NCBI RefSeq assembly: GCF_014395975.1
Contig: NZ_CP060714.1
Span: 4,464,001 to 4,528,000, forward strand
Direction: 5' to 3'
Source: Diaphorobacter ruginosibacter
GTDB lineage: Bacteria; Pseudomonadota; Gammaproteobacteria; Burkholderiales; Burkholderiaceae_C
Length of the DNA stretch: 64,000 nt
The first letter of the stretch is position 1. Each line of letters starts with the position of its first letter. Positions 16,969 through 24,934 of the stretch are shown here, one piece after another. The notes beneath the pieces were generated by a model, which worked only from the letters and a program-made list of their open reading frames with translations, was not told the DNA's origin and did no database searches. The position numbers were made by a program, and so were the translations under genes.

Positions 16969-17922
16969 TTACTGATTGCCTCTAAGCCGATCGATCAGCC
17001 CGTTGAGCGACTCCAGCGAGCCAAACTGGATCGCCAGCTCCCCCATCTCCTCGGTGCGGCCATTGCGTTTCACGCGCTTCTTCACGCGCACCTCGACCTC
17101 GGCGGTGAGCAGGTCGGAGAGCTCTTCCTCCACCCGCTTCATGTCGCGCGACTTCTCTTTCTTGGGCTTCTGCGTCTGCAGGCTGAATTCGGCACCCAGC
17201 TTCTTGACCAGCGCCTCGGCCTCGCGCACCGACAGCTTCTTGGCCGCGATCTGGTTGCCGGCCGTGATCTGCGCCGCGCGATCGAGCGACAGCAGCGCGC
17301 GCGCGTGGCCCATGTCGATGTCGCCCGCCATCAGCATGGTCTGCACGGGATCGGCCAGGTTCAGCAGCCGCAGCAGATTGCTTGCGGCGCTGCGCGAACG
17401 TCCGACGGCCTGCGCCGCCTGCTCGTGCGTGAGGCCGAACTCGCGTACCAGCCGCTGCAGGCCCTGCGCCTCCTCCAGCGGGTTCAGGTCCTCGCGCTGG
17501 ATGTTCTCGATCAGCGCCATCGCGGCCGCGGCCTCGTTGGGCACTTCGCGCACCAGCACCGGCACTTCGCTCAGGCCGGCCAGGCGCGATGCGCGGAAGC
17601 GCCGCTCGCCCGCGATGATCTCGTACTTGCCGGCGTTCGGGCCGTCCGCGAGCCTGCGCACCAGGATCGGCTGCATGATGCCCTGCTGCTTGATGCTCTC
17701 GGCCAGCTCGTAGAGCGCACCCTCGTCCATGCGCGTGCGCGGCTGGTACATGCCGGGCACCATCTCGGTCAGGGCCAGCTTGCCCACGCCCTGCCCCTCC
17801 ACGGGGCCGCTCTTGGCATTGGCGGCCCGGGACGTCGCCGGGGAGGCCTTGGTGTCGGCCACCTTGGGGCCCAGCAGCGCTTCGAGACCTCGGCCCAGGC
17901 CCTTGGGTTTCTTCGTGACCAT
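16969..17922 (-). CDS. parB: Chromosome-partitioning protein ParB
   Basis: 317 residues. The N-terminal ParA-contact motif KGLGRGLEALLG is followed by the CTP-binding ParB/Srx domain (ELAESIKQQGIMQPILVRR, IIAGERRFRASRLAG), the HTH that reads parS (LTHEQAAQAVGRSRSAASNL), and the C-terminal dimer domain (ELAIQFGSLESLNGLIDRLR). ParB loads at parS as a CTP-dependent clamp and spreads, and ParA pulls the complex apart. Six parS-like sites are in this window. It lies downstream of parA, with one gene between them. Confidence 0.96.
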   Translation of the reverse strand: MVTKKPKGLGRGLEALLGPKVADTKASPATSRAANAKSGPVEGQGVGKLALTEMVPGMYQPRTRMDEGALYELAESIKQQGIMQPILVRRLADGPNAGKYEIIAGERRFRASRLAGLSEVPVLVREVPNEAAAAMALIENIQREDLNPLEEAQGLQRLVREFGLTHEQAAQAVGRSRSAASNLLRLLNLADPVQTMLMAGDIDMGHARALLSLDRAAQITAGNQIAAKKLSVREAEALVKKLGAEFSLQTQKPKKEKSRDMKRVEEELSDLLTAEVEVRVKKRVKRNGRTEEMGELAIQFGSLESLNGLIDRLRGNQ

Positions 17923-17928
17923 ATCGGT

Positions 17929-18480
17929 TCAATCCTTTGTCGTGGTTCTGAGCGAATCCAGCAGCGCGTGGCCCTCGGGCCAGTCTCCCAGGCCGGATTC
18001 GGCGTTGATGTGTCCGCGCGCGCCCAGGTCGACGAAGCGCGAGCCCCAGGCATCGGCGAGTGCGCGGGCGCGCTCGAAGCTGCAATAGGGGTCGTTGCGG
18101 CTGCCCACCAGGATGCTCGGGAACGGCAACGAGCGCATGGAGATCGGCGTCCAGCCGCGCAGCGGCCCCGTCAGCTCGGGCCGCTCCACGTCGCCCGGGG
18201 CCACCAACAGGGCACCCTGCACCTTGCCGGATGCATGGCCCGAATGCGCAGCCCACCACGCCGTGAGAATGCACCCCAGGCTGTGCGCCACCAGGATGAC
18301 GGGTGCCGGCGCATCGACGACGGTCTCCTCGAGCCGCGCGCTCCAGTCGCCGCGCAGCGGGTGCATCCAGTCATGCTGCTCCACGCGTTGATAACCGTGC
18401 AGGCGCTCCCAGCGGGTCTGCCAGTGCGCCTCGCCCGACCCCTGCCAGCCGGGGAGAACCAGCACCTGCTGCGCGTTCAT
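17929..18480 (-). CDS. RBBP9/YdeN-like serine alpha/beta hydrolase
   Basis: 183 residues from the ATG at 18480, supported by GAAGGA; an ATG at 18492 overlapping the parA stop (ATGA) is the alternative. Features: VLVLPGWQGSGEAHWQTRWE at the N-terminus, nucleophile elbow AHSLGC, a late acidic residue in GSRNDPYC and the catalytic His in GARGHINAESGLG. This is the RBBP9/YdeN family. It sits between parA and parB, 6 bases before parB, so it is almost certainly co-transcribed with them, though no role in segregation is known to me. Confidence 0.85.
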   Translation of the reverse strand: MNAQQVLVLPGWQGSGEAHWQTRWERLHGYQRVEQHDWMHPLRGDWSARLEETVVDAPAPVILVAHSLGCILTAWWAAHSGHASGKVQGALLVAPGDVERPELTGPLRGWTPISMRSLPFPSILVGSRNDPYCSFERARALADAWGSRFVDLGARGHINAESGLGDWPEGHALLDSLRTTTKD

Positions 18481-18488
18481 GGCGTCCT

Positions 18489-19262
18489 TCATCCCATCTT
18501 CTTGATGCGCTTGACCATTTCCTTCGCGAAATCGACGAAGGCCTGGCTGCCCTTGGCGTTCGGGTCGAACACCACGCCGGGCAGGCCGTAGCTGGGAGCT
18601 TCGGCCAGACGCACGTTGCGCGGAATGACGGTGTCGAACACCTTGTCGCCGAAGTGGTCCTTGAGCTGCTCGCTCACCTGGCTCTGCAGCGTGATGCGCG
18701 GGTCGTACATCACGCGCAGCAGGCCGATCACCTGCAGGTCGGGGTTCAGGTTGGCGTGCACCTGCTTGATGGTGTTGACCAGATCGGTCAGCCCTTCCAG
18801 CGCGAAGTATTCGCACTGCATGGGAACGACCACGCCGTTCGCGCTGCACAGGCCGTTGAGCGTGAGCATCGAGAGGCTGGGCGGGCAGTCGATCAGCACG
18901 AAGTCGTAGTCCTTGTCCACGGCGGCAAGGGCCGCCTTGAGGCGCCGCTCACGCTGCTCGAGCGTGACCAGCTCGACTTCGGCACCGGCCAGTTCGCGAT
19001 TGGCGCCAAGCACGTGGTAGCCGCACTGCTCCGAGAAAACGGCGGCCTCCTTGATGCCGGCGGTTTCCAGCAGCACGTCGTACACGCTGAGCTCGAGGGA
19101 GCGCTTGTCCACGCCCGAGCCCATGGTCGCATTGCCCTGCGGGTCCAGATCGACCATGAGCACGCGTTGCTTGATCCGGGCAAGACCTGCCGCGAGGTTC
19201 ACGGTGGTCGTGGTCTTGCCCACTCCACCCTTCTGATTGGCGATGCAGAAAATCTTGGCCAT
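18489..19262 (-). CDS. parA: Chromosome-partitioning ATPase ParA (Soj)
   Basis: 257 residues. Deviant Walker A KGGVGKTTT with both signature lysines (Lys11 and Lys16), Walker A' MVDLDPQGNATMGSG and Walker B VLIDCPPSLSMLTL. No N-terminal HTH, so it is the chromosomal (Soj) rather than P1-plasmid type. It binds DNA non-specifically as an ATP dimer and moves ParB-parS complexes. Neighbours mnmG, rsmG and parB are the conserved origin-proximal set. Confidence 0.96.
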   Translation of the reverse strand: MAKIFCIANQKGGVGKTTTTVNLAAGLARIKQRVLMVDLDPQGNATMGSGVDKRSLELSVYDVLLETAGIKEAAVFSEQCGYHVLGANRELAGAEVELVTLEQRERRLKAALAAVDKDYDFVLIDCPPSLSMLTLNGLCSANGVVVPMQCEYFALEGLTDLVNTIKQVHANLNPDLQVIGLLRVMYDPRITLQSQVSEQLKDHFGDKVFDTVIPRNVRLAEAPSYGLPGVVFDPNAKGSQAFVDFAKEMVKRIKKMG

Positions 19263-19283
19263 GCGATCTTTTCGAAGTGCTTG

Positions 19284-19898
19284 TTATTTGGAAATGGCCA
19301 GCTTGACGCCGAAGCCGATGAGAAAAGTACCTGCCGTCTTTTCGAGCATGTTCACGATCCGTGGGTTGGCGCGCATGCGCTCGGCCAGGAAGTGCGTCAG
19401 CAGGATCATGATCGTCGAATAGAGCAGGGTCAGGGTCGCCACCGTGGCCGCCATTGCCGCAAAAGTGACAAGGCCGCGGTGTGTCTGCGGATTGACGAAC
19501 AACGGAAAGAACGCCATGTAGAACACGATGGCCTTCGGGTTGAACAGCGTGATGATCGCGCCCTGCCGGAAGTAGTGATGCGGCCTGATGTTGACCACCG
19601 GCGCGTCGCCGGGCTTGGCGCGCAGCATGCGCCAGCCAATCCAGGCGAGGTAGGCGGCACCCACCCACTGCACCATGTGGAATGCTGCGGGATAGGCGGC
19701 CATCAGGCCGGCCACGCCACCCACCGCCGCCCACATGAGCATCTGGTCGGCACAGATCACGCCGAATGTGGAGGCAAAGCCGCCGCGGAAGCCCCCCTTG
19801 CTGGTCGACGTGATCAACGCCAGATTCCCGGGGCCGGGAATGCACAGGAACAGGATGATCGCGGCGACGAAAGCGCCGTAGTCCGAGATGCCAAACAT
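19284..19898 (-). CDS. LysE-family translocator
   Basis: 204 residues with six hydrophobic segments. The first, AAIILFLCIPGPGNLALITS, carries the PGP signature of the LysE/RhtB exporter family, followed by GFASTFGVICADQML. Members export amino acids or their analogues across the inner membrane; the substrate is not predictable. It lies between rsmG and parA in the same direction, 21 bases before parA. Confidence 0.88.
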   Translation of the reverse strand: MFGISDYGAFVAAIILFLCIPGPGNLALITSTSKGGFRGGFASTFGVICADQMLMWAAVGGVAGLMAAYPAAFHMVQWVGAAYLAWIGWRMLRAKPGDAPVVNIRPHHYFRQGAIITLFNPKAIVFYMAFFPLFVNPQTHRGLVTFAAMAATVATLTLLYSTIMILLTHFLAERMRANPRIVNMLEKTAGTFLIGFGVKLAISK

Positions 19899-19950
19899 GG
19901 GGATAACCTTCGCGCAGGACGAAAAGACGAGTCCCTAGTTTAAGCCACGC

Positions 19951-20607
19951 TCACGACTTGGGCCTCATCCACACAATGCAACGGTCTGCATCAAGGCCGG
20001 GCACTACCAGTTGTTCCACGTGAAACACCTCCACGTCGGCGCCCAGGGCGGCCTGCTCGTCATCGGTTTGCTTGCCCTTCATGGCCAGCCATACGGCGTG
20101 ATCCGCGAGAGCCTGCCGCGACCATGTCGTGAAGTCGATCAGCGACGCGAATGCGCGGCAGCTCACGACATCGAACTTCTGCGTCAGCGTCTCGACCCGC
20201 GCATGGATTCCATGCAGATTGGGAAGGCGCAGGGCCGCCGCTGCCTGGTTGATGAACGCGGCCTTCTTGGCCACCGTATCGACGCAGCTCACATCCAGGT
20301 CCGGGCAGCAGATGGCGAACACCACGCCCGGCAGCCCTCCTCCCGACCCGACGTCCAGCAGTTTCTCGCGCTGGCCTGCGGGCATGGCTGCGAGGTGCCG
20401 CTGCAGCGGCTTGACCGCAGCCAGGCTGTCCAGCAGATGGTGCGTGAGCATTTCCTGCGGATCACGCACGGATGTGAGGTTGTAGACCTTGTTCCACTTC
20501 TGCAAGAGCGATTGGAACTCCATCAGCTGCGCGAGTTGGGATTCGCCCAGATCAAGCTCCAGGTCCTGCGCACCCTCGCGCAGTTGAGTCAACAGTTGCT
20601 CGCTCAT
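19951..20607 (-). CDS. rsmG: 16S rRNA (guanine-527-N7)-methyltransferase RsmG (GidB)
   Basis: 218 residues. SAM-binding motif I LLDVGSGGGLPGVVFAI, the acidic motif after it (SCVDTVAKKAAFINQ) and VSCRAFASLIDFTTW are the GidB family hallmarks. It methylates N7 of G527 in 16S rRNA (loss gives low-level streptomycin resistance). The start codon overlaps the mnmG stop by 4 bases (ATGA), so the two are translationally coupled. A perfect parS site lies inside the gene near its 3' end. Confidence 0.95.
   Translation of the reverse strand: MSEQLLTQLREGAQDLELDLGESQLAQLMEFQSLLQKWNKVYNLTSVRDPQEMLTHHLLDSLAAVKPLQRHLAAMPAGQREKLLDVGSGGGLPGVVFAICCPDLDVSCVDTVAKKAAFINQAAAALRLPNLHGIHARVETLTQKFDVVSCRAFASLIDFTTWSRQALADHAVWLAMKGKQTDDEQAALGADVEVFHVEQLVVPGLDADRCIVWMRPKS
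20012..20027. other. parS site 1
   Basis: TGTTCCACGTGAAACA, an exact match to the bacterial parS consensus TGTTNCACGTGAAACA. It lies inside the rsmG coding sequence. This is the ParB loading site closest to parAB. Confidence 0.92.
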
Positions 20608-22577
20608 GCCTCTGCTTCCACGCTCTGTGCCGTCATGTTGGCGAACTCCTTGAAGCCACCCTTCTTCAGGTGCACCATCAGCAGCGAGATGGCCGCCGGA
20701 GTCACCCCGGAAATGCGCGAGGCCTGGCCCAATGTCTCAGGCCGATGTTTCTGCAGCTTCTGGCGCACCTCGAACGATAGAGCGGCGACCTGCATGTAGT
20801 CCAGTTCCGCAGGCAGGCGCAGCTTCTCGAAATGAGCGGCGCGCTCCACCTCGTCCTTCTGCCGATCGATGTAGCCGGAATACTTGGCGGCGATGTCCAC
20901 CTGCTCGATCACGGCCTCGCTGAGATCGCCCAGCGTTTCACGTGAAACATCGGGGCTTGCATACTTGCCGCCATTCATCTGCGTCAGATCCGCATAGCCG
21001 ACATTGGGCCGGCGCAGCAGTTCGAACAGGTTGTACTCATGGTCGATGGCCTTCCCCAGGACACGCTCAGATTCTTCGGCTGGCAGGTTGCGCGGATTTA
21101 CCCAGGTGGATTTCAGGCGCTCTGTTTCACGTGAAACAGCGTCGCGCTTGCGGCTGAATGCATCCCAGCGTGCATCGTCGATCAGGCCCATGTTGCGCGC
21201 AGCCTCGGTCAGGCGCATGTCGGCATTGTCTTCGCGCAGCTGCAGGCGGAATTCGGCGCGGCTGGTGAACATGCGATAGGGTTCGGTCACGCCCTTGGTG
21301 ATCAGGTCATCCACCAGCACACCGAGGTAGGCCTCATCGCGGCGTGGCACCCAGGCCTCCTGCTCTCTGCATTGCAGCGCGGCGTTGATACCGGCGAACA
21401 TACCCTGCGCCGCGGCCTCTTCGTATCCGGTGGTGCCGTTGATCTGTCCTGCAAAGAACAGGCCATGGATCTGGCGGGTCTCGAAGCTGCTCTTGAGCGC
21501 ACGCGGATCGAAGTAGTCGTACTCGATCGCATAGCCGGGGCGCAGGATGTGGGCGTTCTCCAGTCCACGAATGCTGCGCACCAGGTCGTACTGGATGTCG
21601 AACGGCAGGCTGGTGGAAATACCGTTGGGGTAGTACTCGTTCGTGGTCAGGCCTTCGGGCTCCAGGAAAATCTGGTGGCTTTCCTTGTCCGCGAAACGGT
21701 TGATTTTGTCCTCGACGCTAGGACAGTAGCGCGGCCCCACGCCGTCGATCTTGCCGGTGAACATGGGACTGCGGTCGAAGCCCGAACGGATGATTTCGTG
21801 CGTGCGCGCATTGGTGTGGGTGATCCAGCAGGGCATCTGCGTCGGATGCATGGCCACATGGCCCATGAAGCTGAAAACCGGCAGGATGCCTTCGTTCACC
21901 CCGCCCGGCATGCCGTCGCCGGGCTGTTCCTCGCACTGGGAGAAATCGATGCTGCGGCCGTCGATGCGTGGCGGCGTGCCGGTCTTGAGGCGCCCCTGCG
22001 GCAGCTGGAGTTCCTTGAGGCGCGACGACAGCGTGACGGCCGGCGGGTCGCCGGCGCGGCCCGCCGCGTAGTTGTCCAGCCCCACATGGATCTTGCCATC
22101 GAGGAAGGTCCCCGCCGTCAGCACCACCGTGCGGCCTCGGAACTTGATCCCGACCTGCGTGACGGCACCCACTACCCGGTCACCCTCCACCATCAGGTCG
22201 TCCACCGCCTGCTGGAACAGCCACAGGTTCGGCTGATTCTCCAGTATGTCGCGGATGGCTGCCTTGTACAGAATGCGATCAGCCTGTGCGCGCGTGGCAC
22301 GCACGGCGGGACCCTTGGAGCTGTTCAAGATGCGGAACTGGATGCCGCCCTTGTCCGTCGCCAGCGCCATGGCGCCACCCATCGCGTCCACTTCCTTGAC
22401 GAGATGACCCTTGCCAATACCGCCGATGCTCGGGTTGCAGCTCATCTGCCCGAGCGTCTCGATGTTGTGCGAGAGCAGCAGGGTCTTGCAACCCATGCGT
22501 GCCGCAGCAAGCGCGGCTTCTGTTCCGGCGTGTCCGCCGCCGACTACGATGACATCAAAATTCTGGGGATACAACAT
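20604..22577 (-). CDS. mnmG: tRNA uridine-5-carboxymethylaminomethyl modification enzyme MnmG (GidA)
   Basis: 657 residues from the ATG at 22577, where the conserved FAD-binding start FDVIVVGGGHAGTEAALAAA begins. Family motifs SCNPSIGGIGKGHLVKEVDA, TAGTFLDGKIHVG and GYEEAAAQG are present, with a C-terminal MnmE-contact domain. With MnmE it modifies U34 of tRNAs to cmnm5U. Two parS sites are embedded in the coding sequence and a third lies upstream. The 5' region up to 22978 carries the fourth parS and nothing else identifiable. Confidence 0.96.
   Translation of the reverse strand: MLYPQNFDVIVVGGGHAGTEAALAAARMGCKTLLLSHNIETLGQMSCNPSIGGIGKGHLVKEVDAMGGAMALATDKGGIQFRILNSSKGPAVRATRAQADRILYKAAIRDILENQPNLWLFQQAVDDLMVEGDRVVGAVTQVGIKFRGRTVVLTAGTFLDGKIHVGLDNYAAGRAGDPPAVTLSSRLKELQLPQGRLKTGTPPRIDGRSIDFSQCEEQPGDGMPGGVNEGILPVFSFMGHVAMHPTQMPCWITHTNARTHEIIRSGFDRSPMFTGKIDGVGPRYCPSVEDKINRFADKESHQIFLEPEGLTTNEYYPNGISTSLPFDIQYDLVRSIRGLENAHILRPGYAIEYDYFDPRALKSSFETRQIHGLFFAGQINGTTGYEEAAAQGMFAGINAALQCREQEAWVPRRDEAYLGVLVDDLITKGVTEPYRMFTSRAEFRLQLREDNADMRLTEAARNMGLIDDARWDAFSRKRDAVSRETERLKSTWVNPRNLPAEESERVLGKAIDHEYNLFELLRRPNVGYADLTQMNGGKYASPDVSRETLGDLSEAVIEQVDIAAKYSGYIDRQKDEVERAAHFEKLRLPAELDYMQVAALSFEVRQKLQKHRPETLGQASRISGVTPAAISLLMVHLKKGGFKEFANMTAQSVEAEA
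20934..20949. other. parS site 2
   Basis: CGTTTCACGTGAAACA, one mismatch (first base) from consensus. It lies inside mnmG. Confidence 0.85.
21123..21138. other. parS site 3
   Basis: TGTTTCACGTGAAACA, a perfect palindromic parS. It lies inside mnmG, 189 bases from site 2. Confidence 0.92.
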
Positions 22578-22809
22578 GAAAGGAGCGCCTTTCGGGGACG
22601 CGCTGGCCCGCAAACTACTACCCGTGCACCTCCGGCCGCGCGCAACCGGAAGCCAGGCCGATACGCTCATGCCGCAGGAACTGCGCTACATGGCCGGCCT
22701 GAAAGAGCCCAGCCTGAATGGGCCGGGAAACCCCTGATTTTCCCACGCTCCGGCCAATCTGTCCCGATGGCCCTCCAAGCAGCCCCCAGGATCTTCCGGA
22801 TGGCACTGC

Positions 22810-22825
22810 TGTTTCACGTGAAACG
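22810..22825. other. parS site 4
   Basis: TGTTTCACGTGAAACG, one mismatch (last base). It is the only intergenic parS of the six, in the 401-base gap between mnmG and the GST gene. Confidence 0.88.
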
Positions 22826-22978
22826 CCGTCGCGACGCCTCCTCTTTTGGGGTCCATGGGTTGCCTATTTTTTAGTCAATCACCATCAATGGCCCGATCCT
22901 GCAAACCCGCCCGAGTCGGTATAGCATGTTCGAGGAAGCTTTCATTCCACCGTCTTTCGATTGAAAAAAGGAAACCTC

Positions 22979-23587
22979 ATGAAGCTCTATTACTCGCCCG
23001 GCGCCTGTTCCCTGTCGCCACACATCGTGCTGCAGGAATTGGGCCTGCCCTACACCCCCGTGCTGGCCAGCACCAAGTCGCACAAGCTGCAGGACGGAAC
23101 GGACTTCTACACCATCAACCCGCTCGGCTATGTCCCCCTGCTGGAGCTTGACGACGGCAAGCGCCTGCACGAAGGCCCGGCCATCGTCCAGTACCTGGCC
23201 GACCAGGCCCCCGACAAGAAGCTGGCTCCCGCCAACGGCACGTGGGAGCGCTACAAGCTGCAGGAATGGCTGACGTTCATCGGCACCGAACTGCACAAGA
23301 GCTTCAGCCCGCTGTTCAATCCCGCATCCACCGACGACGTGAAGAATGGTGCGCGCGAGCGCATCACCGGCCGCCTGCAGTTCGTCGAGAACGAACTGGC
23401 CGGCAAGCAATACCTGATGGGCGAGCAGTTCACCGTGGCCGATGCCTACCTGTTCACCGTGACCAACTGGGCCAAGCTGACGGGCGTGGACCTCTCCGGC
23501 TTCCCGAACCTCAACCAGTACCGCGAACGCGTTGGCGCCCGCCCGGCCGTCGTGTCTGCGATGAAGGCCGAAGGCCTGATCAAGTGA
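22979..23587 (+). CDS. Glutathione S-transferase, beta class-like
   Basis: 202 residues from the ATG at 22979, preceded by AAAAGGAA. The N-terminal thioredoxin-like domain has MKLYYSPGACSLSPHIVLQE with Cys10, the position of the catalytic/glutathione-binding cysteine in beta-class GSTs, and INPLGYVPLLEL. The C-terminal helical domain has FVENELAGKQYLMGEQFTVADAYLF. Likely cytosolic detoxification or peroxide/electrophile handling. Monocistronic, with a terminator downstream. Confidence 0.92.
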   Translation: MKLYYSPGACSLSPHIVLQELGLPYTPVLASTKSHKLQDGTDFYTINPLGYVPLLELDDGKRLHEGPAIVQYLADQAPDKKLAPANGTWERYKLQEWLTFIGTELHKSFSPLFNPASTDDVKNGARERITGRLQFVENELAGKQYLMGEQFTVADAYLFTVTNWAKLTGVDLSGFPNLNQYRERVGARPAVVSAMKAEGLIK

Positions 23588-23630
23588 TCCCGCGCAGCAT
23601 TCGCTGCAGCAGGTTCTAGGTTCCAGAGAG

Positions 23631-23668
23631 TCCGGCATGTCCGCAAGGGTGTGCCGGATTCTTTGTTT
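23631..23668 (+). terminator. Probable terminator of the GST gene
   Basis: TCCGGCA (23631-23637) pairs with TGCCGGA (23652-23658), followed by TTCTTTGTTT. The T-run is interrupted, so strength is moderate. Confidence 0.6.
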
Positions 23669-23770
23669 GAACGAACCTTCGTCGCAGCAAGGGCTTGTAC
23701 CGTGGGAGTGCACGTCCGGAAGCGGCGGATTAACCTAGCCTCTTCTCGAACCTTGAGCACGAAAGGCACC

Positions 23771-24886
23771 ATGACCTCCGCATTGTTCTCCCCCATCCAG
23801 GTCGGCGATCTGCGCCTTGCCAATCGCATCGCGATGGCGCCACTCACGCGCAACCGCTCCCCCGATGCCATCCCCCAACCCGTCACGGCCACCTACTATG
23901 AACAGCGGGCCAGTGCAGGCCTGCTGATCACCGAAGCGACGGCCATCGATCCGCAGGCGCAGGGCTATGCCGACGTGCCGGGCCTGTACTCCAGCGAGCA
24001 GCTCGATGGCTGGAAGCGGGTCACCGATGCGGTTCACGCACGCGGCGGCAAGATCGTCACGCAGCTCTGGCATGTGGGCCGCATCTCGCACAACGACCTG
24101 CAGCCGGGCCACCAGGCGCCTGTGGCGGCTTCCGCCATCCAGGCGCGAAGCAAGACCTACCTGATCGACAAGACCAGCGGCAAGGGCCACTTCGTCCCCA
24201 CCTCCATGCCGCGGGCCCTCAAGGTGCAGGAGCTTCCCGGCATCGTGCACCACTATGTCCAGGCCGCCCGCAGCGCGGTGCAGAGCGCCGGCTTCGACGG
24301 TGTCGAGATCCACGCAGCCAACGGCTATCTGCTCGAGCAGTTCCTCAAGGACGGCGCCAACCAGCGTACGGACGACTATGGCGGCTCCATCGAGAACCGC
24401 GCGCGGCTGATGCTGGAGGTCACGCGCGCCGTCGTCGATGCCGTGGGCGGCGGCAGGGTCGGCATTCGCCTCTCCCCCGTCACGCCGGCCAACGACATCG
24501 TGGACAGCGCGCCGCAGCCCCTGTTCGAGTATCTGGCGCGGCAGCTCGCACCGCTGGGCCTCGCCTACATTCATGTGATCGAGGGCGCCACGGGCGGCTC
24601 GCGCGAGGTGGAAGGCCGTCCGTTCGACTACCTGAGCTTCAAGGACGCCTACCGCCAGCATGGCGGCAAGGGCGTCTGGATGGTGAACAACGGCTACGAC
24701 GGCGCCATGGCCGAGAAGGCGATCGCCAGCGGCCATGCCGACATGGTGGCTTTCGGCAAGCTGTTCATCTCCAACCCGGACCTGGTGAGGCGCCTGCACG
24801 ACAAGGCCCCGCTCAACCCCTGGGACCAGTCGACGTTCTACGGCGGCGGCGAGCACGGCTATACCGACTACCCGGCCCTCGGCTGA
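23771..24886 (+). CDS. Old yellow enzyme-type alkene reductase (NADH:flavin oxidoreductase)
   Basis: 371 residues from the ATG at 23771. FMN-barrel motifs of the OYE/NemA class: MAPLTRNRSP near the N-terminus, QLWHVGRISH, the His-x-x-Asn substrate-binding pair in EIHAANGYLLEQFL, and NQRTDDYGGSIENRARL. These enzymes reduce activated C=C bonds, nitro groups and nitrate esters using NAD(P)H. Convergent with the AAA+ gene. Confidence 0.9.
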   Translation: MTSALFSPIQVGDLRLANRIAMAPLTRNRSPDAIPQPVTATYYEQRASAGLLITEATAIDPQAQGYADVPGLYSSEQLDGWKRVTDAVHARGGKIVTQLWHVGRISHNDLQPGHQAPVAASAIQARSKTYLIDKTSGKGHFVPTSMPRALKVQELPGIVHHYVQAARSAVQSAGFDGVEIHAANGYLLEQFLKDGANQRTDDYGGSIENRARLMLEVTRAVVDAVGGGRVGIRLSPVTPANDIVDSAPQPLFEYLARQLAPLGLAYIHVIEGATGGSREVEGRPFDYLSFKDAYRQHGGKGVWMVNNGYDGAMAEKAIASGHADMVAFGKLFISNPDLVRRLHDKAPLNPWDQSTFYGGGEHGYTDYPALG

Positions 24887-24895
24887 GTTCTCCGC

Positions 24896-24929
24896 GCACG
24901 GCCCTGCCCGCCTGGGGCCCGGGCCGTGC
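24896..24929. other. Hairpin between convergent genes
   Basis: GCACGGCCC (24896-24904) pairs with GGGCCGTGC (24921-24929) just past the OYE stop and facing the stop of the AAA+ gene. With no T-run it is at best a weak or Rho-assisted terminator. Confidence 0.4.
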
Positions 24930-24934
24930 CGGTC

